Of a stretch of 64,000 nt of DNA, positions 59,416-64,000 are shown in pieces. Below the pieces are notes generated by a model that was given only the letters and a program-made list of their open reading frames with translations, did not search any database and was not told the origin of the DNA. Source of the DNA: UMGS1840 sp045661305 (GTDB lineage Bacteria; Bacillota; Clostridia; UMGS1840); contig JAZRFJ010000009.1 of the NCBI GenBank assembly GCA_045661305.1, positions 1 through 64,000 on the forward strand, written 5' to 3'. Every line of letters begins with the position of its first letter. Position 1 is the stretch's first letter. A program made the position numbers and the translations under genes.

Positions 59416-60216
59416 ATGGGATTTTTAACAGGTAAAACAGCTATAATCACAGGTGCAGGGTATAGTGTTCTTTCCGATGGAAGATGTGGCTCAATAGGCT
59501 ACGGTATTGCAACTGCATATGCAAAAGAAGGTGCAAACCTTGTTATTACAGGAAGAAATGTTGAAAAGCTTGAAAAAGCAAAGGAAGCACTCGAAAAAAA
59601 CTATAATATAAAAGTGCTTATTCTTCAGGCTGATATTTCAGCAGGTGCAGACAACGAAGCTATTACAAAAGATGTTGTTAAGAAAACTTTGGATACTTTC
59701 GGAAGAATTGATGTCCTTATAAATAATGCACAGGCATCAGCTTCAGGTGTTCCTATAAGCGAGCATACAACAGAGCAGTTTGACCTTGCAATGTATTCAG
59801 GTTTATATGCAACATTTTATTATATGAAAGCATGCTACGAAGCATTAAAAGAAACAAAAGGTTCAGTTATAAACTTTGCATCAGGTGCAGGTTTATTCGG
59901 AAACTACGGACAATGTTCTTATGCTGCAGCAAAAGAGGGTGTAAGAGGATTATCAAGAGTTGCTGCAACTGAATGGGGAAAAGACGGTATTAATGTTAAT
60001 GTTGTTTGTCCTCTTGCATGGACTGCACAGCTTGAAAACTTCCAGAATGCATATCCTGATGCATTTAAAGCAAATGTAAAAATGCCGCCTGCAGGACACT
60101 ATGGTGACCCTGAAACTGAAATCGGAAGAGTGTGTGTTCAACTCGCTTCACCTGATTTTAAATATATGAACGGTGAAACTGTTACATTAGAAGGTGGAAT
60201 GGGATTAAGACCATAA
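59416..60216 (+). CDS. Short-chain dehydrogenase/reductase with enlarged glycine loop
   Basis: A 266-residue SDR oxidoreductase. The Rossmann motif is enlarged: ITGAGYSVLSDG followed by RCGSIGYGIATAYAKEG, where classical SDRs have TGxxxGIG with only three residues between the glycines. The rest is standard: VLINNAQASASGV, a SGAG serine segment, and the catalytic SYAAAKEGVRGLSR (Tyr-x3-Lys). It ends with MNGETVTLEGGMGLRP as in FabG-like enzymes. The substrate is unknown. It has its own promoter, a GAGAGGAG ribosome site and a terminator, so it is monocistronic. Confidence 0.88.
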   Translation: MGFLTGKTAIITGAGYSVLSDGRCGSIGYGIATAYAKEGANLVITGRNVEKLEKAKEALEKNYNIKVLILQADISAGADNEAITKDVVKKTLDTFGRIDVLINNAQASASGVPISEHTTEQFDLAMYSGLYATFYYMKACYEALKETKGSVINFASGAGLFGNYGQCSYAAAKEGVRGLSRVAATEWGKDGINVNVVCPLAWTAQLENFQNAYPDAFKANVKMPPAGHYGDPETEIGRVCVQLASPDFKYMNGETVTLEGGMGLRP

Positions 60217-60233
60217 TATATTAATATTTTTTC

Positions 60234-60272
60234 AAAAAAGAGTAATCAGAAAAAATTTGGTTACTCTTTTTT
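60234..60272 (+). terminator. Rho-independent terminator after the SDR gene
   Basis: AAAAAAGAGTAA pairs with TTACTCTTTTTT around a 16-base loop; the final T run ends the signal. Confidence 0.8.
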
Positions 60273-60348
60273 ATTTATGATATTTTAAAAAATAGAAATA
60301 ATATAGTAAAAAAATCACATAATATTTAAAAAATGAGAGGTTTTTTAA

Positions 60349-61293
60349 ATGTTATCTGTTTTTTATGCAACTCTTTCTCCAATGCTTGTTATGCTTTTAT
60401 GCGTTATTACAGGATTTGTACTTAATAAAAAAGAAATAGTAGATAAAAGTACAGCAAGTGTTTTGTCAAAGCTTGAAACTTATGTTTTTGTTCCATCGCT
60501 TATAATTAAAACATTTTTACAATATTGCAGAATTGATACACTAAAAGAGAATTACAGGCTTATATTTTATTGTATTATAAGTCTTTTTTTAGCATTTGTT
60601 TTAGCATTTGTTCTTTCCCCTTTATTTTCAAAGGATAATTATGAAAGAAATATTTATCGTTATGCTCTTGTATTCAGTAATTTCTCTTTTTTGGGAAATG
60701 CTATTGTACCGTCAATTCTGGGAGAAGAAAAACTTTTTCTATATATGCTTTATACACTACCGCTTCTTTTTTGTGCTTACAGTTGGGGTACTGTAATTTT
60801 AATTCCAAAATACGAGGAAAAAAAATCTTATATAAAAAATTTAAAAAACCCTGTTTTTATTTCTATAATTATAGGAATAGTAGCAGGATTATCAGGTGTT
60901 TTTGAAAATATACCTTCTTTTTTGTTCCAGACAATTTCATATTTTTCTTCCTGCATGGGACCTGTTGCTATGCTTCTTACAGGTTTTGTTATAGGGAATT
61001 ATAATGTAATAAAGCTTATTAAAAATATTAAGGTTTTTATTCTTTGCTTACTTAAACTTATAATTATTCCTTTGTTATTTGTGTTTGTTTTATATTTTAT
61101 CGGTGCAGATAAAGAAAGCTTAATTCTCACTTTTTTTGCTTACGGTACTGCACTTGGACTTAATACTGTGGTTTTTCCGTCTGCATACGGCGGTGATGCT
61201 AAGATTGGTGCATCTATGGCAATACTAGCACAACTGATGAGTGTTATTACTATTCCTGTTTTATACGCTTTTTTGCAATTTTTCTTGTATTAA
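60349..61293 (+). CDS. AEC (auxin efflux carrier) family transporter
   Basis: A 314-residue membrane protein with about ten helices in two inverted halves. MLVMLLCVITGFVLNKKEIVDKSTASVLSKL at the N-terminus, FSNFSFLGNAIVPSILGEE near residue 110 and YGTALGLNTVVFPSAYGGD near 265 match bacterial AEC transporters of the malate/auxin carrier type. The substrate is not known. ATG at 60349 has GAGAGG about 11 bases upstream. It is followed 48 bases later by clpC. Confidence 0.85.
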   Translation: MLSVFYATLSPMLVMLLCVITGFVLNKKEIVDKSTASVLSKLETYVFVPSLIIKTFLQYCRIDTLKENYRLIFYCIISLFLAFVLAFVLSPLFSKDNYERNIYRYALVFSNFSFLGNAIVPSILGEEKLFLYMLYTLPLLFCAYSWGTVILIPKYEEKKSYIKNLKNPVFISIIIGIVAGLSGVFENIPSFLFQTISYFSSCMGPVAMLLTGFVIGNYNVIKLIKNIKVFILCLLKLIIIPLLFVFVLYFIGADKESLILTFFAYGTALGLNTVVFPSAYGGDAKIGASMAILAQLMSVITIPVLYAFLQFFLY

Positions 61294-61341
61294 TATATTT
61301 TTTTATGGTAAAACTCCACATATAAAAGGAGTACGATTAAT

Positions 61342-63810
61342 ATGTTTGAAAAGAGATTTACTCAAAAGGCAGAAATAGTTCTGAAGTTATCCGAAAAGCT
61401 TGCAAGAGATTTATCGCAAAGCTTTATAGGAACGGAACATATTTTGTTTGGACTAGTAAGAGAGCATAGCGGAATTGCGTATAAAATTCTTATTATTAAC
61501 GGAATTACCGAACAACTAATATTAGATAAAATAGAAGAATTATATGGAAAAACAAAATCAATTTATACAGGTCGTATAACATTTACCCCCCGAACAAAGC
61601 AATTAATAGAAATGAGCTTTAATCAGGCTAATAATATGGGTCAAAGCTATATAGGCACAGAGCATCTTTTACTTTCACTTCTTATGCAGGAAGATAGTGT
61701 AGCACTGCGAATTTTAAAAGCATTAAAAGCTGACAAAGAAAAGCTTAAAAATGATATATATGATATGGTAGATGAGGGGATGCTGCCGCCAAAAATCGGT
61801 GAAGGACATAAGGCAGTCAACAGTAAGTATAAAAATAACAGCAACACACCTACGCTAAACGGCTTTTCAACTGATATAACAAGAAAATGCTTTGAAGGAA
61901 AGATTGACCCTGTTATCGGAAGAAATGAAGAAATAGAAAGAATAATTCAGATATTGTGCAGAAGAACAAAAAACAATCCATGTCTTATAGGTGAACCTGG
62001 TGTTGGAAAAACTGCAATTATAGAGGGACTTGCCCAAAGAATAGTTGAGGGAGATATTCCCGAAATTTTAAAGAACAAAAGGGTAATTTCCTTTGACATT
62101 TCTGCTGTTATTGCAGGAACGAAATATAGAGGAGAATTCGAGGAGAGAATAAAAAAAGCTATTGAAGAAGTCAAAAAGAATGATGATATAATTCTTTTTA
62201 TAGATGAGCTTCATAATATTGTTGGTGCAGGAGCAGCAGAAGGTGCTATTGATGCATCAAATATTTTAAAACCGCCTCTGTCAAGAGGTGAATTACAGCT
62301 TATTGGTGCAACAACAATAAGCGAATACAGAAAATATATAGAGCGTGACAGCGCACTTGAAAGAAGATTTCAATCAGTAATTGTTAACGAACCAACGGTC
62401 GAGGAAACTATAAAAATTTTAGAGGGAATAAAAGATAAGTACGAATCTCATCATAATGTTAAAATTACAGATGAGGCTATAAAGGCTGCAGCAAAGCTTT
62501 CGGAAAGATATATAAGAGACAGATTTTTACCTGATAAGGCTATTGATTTAATAGATGAAGCAGCATCAGCTATGCGACTTAGTATGCACATAGAGCCTGA
62601 TGAGCTGAAAATGTGTGAAAATAAATTAGAACTTATCTTCAGGGAAAAAGAAGAAGCAATAACAAATCAGGATTACAAGAGAGCAGAGCTTATAAAAAAA
62701 GAAGAAGAAAAAATCAAAGAGGAATATCATAAACAGCAACAAAAATGGCAGAACAAGAAAATTTCAAATGATGGTGTTATAACAGAAGAAGAAATTTTAT
62801 CAATTATTTCTAAGTGGACTTCAATTCCTGTAGGGACTATGAGCTTAGATGAAAGAAGTAAGTATCTTAATATTGAAAATGAACTAAAAGAGAGAGTAAT
62901 CGGTCAGGATAAGGCAATTAAGAAAGTTTCAAAAGCTGTTATAAGAGGAAAGGCGGGTCTTAATGACCCAAAAAGACCAATTGGTTCTTTTTTGTTTTCA
63001 GGTCCGACAGGTGTAGGAAAAACCGAGCTTTCAAAAGCACTTTGTATTTCTCTTTTCGGAAGTGAAAAGAATTTAATAAGGCTTGATATGTCAGAATATA
63101 TGGAAAAGCACAGCGTTTCAAAAATTATAGGCTCGCCGCCCGGATATGTGGGTTATGATGATGGGGGACAGCTTACAGGAAAAGTACGATTACACCCTTA
63201 CAGTGTTATTTTGTTTGATGAAATTGAAAAGGCACATCCTGATGTTTTAAATATTCTTCTTCAGATATTAGATGAAGGCTCTGTAAATGATTCACAGGGA
63301 CGCAAAATTGATTTTAAAAATACAATTATAATAATGACATCAAATATAGGTGCAAAATTTCTTACATCTAATAAGAATACATTAGGTTTTTCCGATGAAA
63401 AAGAAGAAGAGAAAAAAGAAAATTTGAAAAAATCTATAATATCTGAAATTAAGAACAGATTTCGTCCTGAATTTATAAACAGAATTGATGAAATTATTGT
63501 GTTTGATGTACTTTCAGAAGAGAGTCTTATAAAAATAACAAAAATGCTGATAAAAGAACTTAAACAAAGAATGCAGAAGCAGAATGTCTTTCTTGAATTT
63601 GACGAAAGCATTTATAAAAAAATCGTTTCCGAGTGTATTGAATTAAACTATGGAGCCAGACCGTTAAAAAGAAAAATTGAAAAATTACTCAATGATAATA
63701 TAGCAGAAATGATATTAAAAAATGAAATAACAGACGGCAAAGAAAGACTTGTAACTCTAAAAAATGGTAAAATTGAGCTTATTTTACCAAAGGTATCTGA
63801 AATTTGTTAA
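61342..63810 (+). CDS. clpC: ATP-dependent Clp protease ATP-binding subunit ClpC
   Basis: An 822-residue Hsp100 unfoldase that feeds ClpP. It has the double Clp-N repeat (FIGTEHILFGLVRE and YIGTEHLLLSLLMQ), AAA1 with GEPGVGKTAIIEGLAQRI, a UVR-like segment in the middle domain (NQDYKRAELIKKEEEKIKEE), and AAA2 with SGPTGVGKTELSKAL. The ClpP-binding loop is probably the LGF near NTLGFSDEKEE. The ctsR, mcsA and mcsB genes that often precede clpC are missing here, and no CtsR operator was seen upstream. AAAGGAG precedes the ATG. Confidence 0.93.
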   Translation: MFEKRFTQKAEIVLKLSEKLARDLSQSFIGTEHILFGLVREHSGIAYKILIINGITEQLILDKIEELYGKTKSIYTGRITFTPRTKQLIEMSFNQANNMGQSYIGTEHLLLSLLMQEDSVALRILKALKADKEKLKNDIYDMVDEGMLPPKIGEGHKAVNSKYKNNSNTPTLNGFSTDITRKCFEGKIDPVIGRNEEIERIIQILCRRTKNNPCLIGEPGVGKTAIIEGLAQRIVEGDIPEILKNKRVISFDISAVIAGTKYRGEFEERIKKAIEEVKKNDDIILFIDELHNIVGAGAAEGAIDASNILKPPLSRGELQLIGATTISEYRKYIERDSALERRFQSVIVNEPTVEETIKILEGIKDKYESHHNVKITDEAIKAAAKLSERYIRDRFLPDKAIDLIDEAASAMRLSMHIEPDELKMCENKLELIFREKEEAITNQDYKRAELIKKEEEKIKEEYHKQQQKWQNKKISNDGVITEEEILSIISKWTSIPVGTMSLDERSKYLNIENELKERVIGQDKAIKKVSKAVIRGKAGLNDPKRPIGSFLFSGPTGVGKTELSKALCISLFGSEKNLIRLDMSEYMEKHSVSKIIGSPPGYVGYDDGGQLTGKVRLHPYSVILFDEIEKAHPDVLNILLQILDEGSVNDSQGRKIDFKNTIIIMTSNIGAKFLTSNKNTLGFSDEKEEEKKENLKKSIISEIKNRFRPEFINRIDEIIVFDVLSEESLIKITKMLIKELKQRMQKQNVFLEFDESIYKKIVSECIELNYGARPLKRKIEKLLNDNIAEMILKNEITDGKERLVTLKNGKIELILPKVSEIC

Positions 63811-63828
63811 AAAATGCCTTTCTTGCTA

Positions 63829-63857
63829 TTGCTTTTTTTGAAAAATTGTATTATAAT
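63829..63857 (+). promoter_or_regulatory. σA-type promoter for the MBL-fold gene
   Basis: TTGCTT at 63829-63834, a 17-base spacer and TATAAT at 63852-63857. Confidence 0.5.
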
Positions 63858-63901
63858 ATTAATGTTAAATTTATTGATGTAGTCATCGGAGAAAGATTTT
63901 T

Positions 63902-64000
63902 ATGAATACAAGAAGAATTGTTGTTTCTGATTATCAGTCAAATTGTTATATAATATGGGATGAAGAGAATAATTGCGGTATTATTGACCCTGGCAGTGAC
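63902..64000 (+). CDS. MBL-fold metallohydrolase (3' partial)
   Basis: Only the first 33 codons are present. They read MNTRRIVVSDYQSNCYIIWD, then NNCGIIDPGSD, which is the N-terminal strand pattern of glyoxalase II-like metallo-β-lactamase-fold proteins (…NCYII…IIDPG). GGAG at about 63888-63891 precedes the ATG. The metal-binding HxHxDH motif would lie beyond the window edge, so the exact family is open. Confidence 0.65.
   Translation, partial: MNTRRIVVSDYQSNCYIIWDEENNCGIIDPGSD

Overview
The window is a chromosomal segment of an AT-rich, low-GC Gram-positive anaerobe, most likely a spore-forming member of the Clostridia. Evidence: strong AGGAGG-type ribosome sites, many TTGACA-17-TATAAT promoters, a type III glutamine synthetase, a radical-SAM/ferredoxin-style gene complement, a T-box leader, ClpC, NrdR, CD1247-like and DUF4364 proteins, and sporulation-linked genes (a 23-residue SpoVM, RicT/YaaT, a SpoIIM-like protein). 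The species cannot be fixed from the sequence.

Layout. 1-14,116 (+) is the distal part of a surface-polysaccharide locus: a P-loop ATPase cut by the window edge, two GT4 glycosyltransferases, two tandem EpsG-type polymerases, a Wzx-type flippase, a GT-A-like transferase, an exported protein, a sugar aminotransferase with rfbA and rfbB (pointing to a dTDP-amino-6-deoxysugar), a PF14907-type protein and a RAYT-like protein that has lost its HUH motif. 14,229-19,870 (+) holds asnA, type III GS, mntP, an AraC regulator, a DUF4364 protein and an ECF S component. 20,169-22,259 (-) holds yebC, nrdR, tRNA-Gln and a SpoIIM-like gene. 22,455-32,055 (+) is mostly housekeeping: ldh-like gene, two YfcE-type phosphoesterases, efp, a CD1247-like protein, mgtC, metA, DUF1015, a PHP phosphatase, an AGCS symporter and 5-FTHF cyclo-ligase.

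32,253-45,530 is mainly minus strand: coaX-panT-rsuA-holB-ricT in one operon, and murD, two M42 peptidases, a degenerate M42 paralogue, a DUF4080 radical SAM gene and a DD-carboxypeptidase homologue lacking catalytic residues in another run. 45,708-50,422 (+) has thiN, a 57-residue membrane protein, spoVM, a DUF3343/cysteine desulfurase pair and topB. 50,692-53,451 has an NSS transporter, remnants of a rhamnosidase/AraC locus and tRNA-Thr. 53,588-64,000 (+) has a DUF421 protein, a GT51 transglycosylase, an esterase, a tRNA-Trp T-box controlling trpB and a divergent trpA, an Fe-S aldo/keto reductase, an SDR, an AEC transporter, clpC and the start of an MBL hydrolase.

The most interesting items are: (i) a two-copy intergenic element (19,957 and 50,525, opposite strands) that folds into a three-way junction with compensatory base changes between the copies; (ii) a group of apparently inactivated paralogues kept as intact ORFs (HUH-less RAYT, Ser-less DD-carboxypeptidase, metal-ligand-less M42, rhamnosidase without its barrel, TrpA with an altered phosphate site); (iii) a G-quadruplex/hairpin island at 32,136-32,210; (iv) a promoter lying inside the loop of a terminator hairpin at 25,882-25,957. 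No CRISPR array, complete insertion sequence, prophage or obvious defence system was seen.
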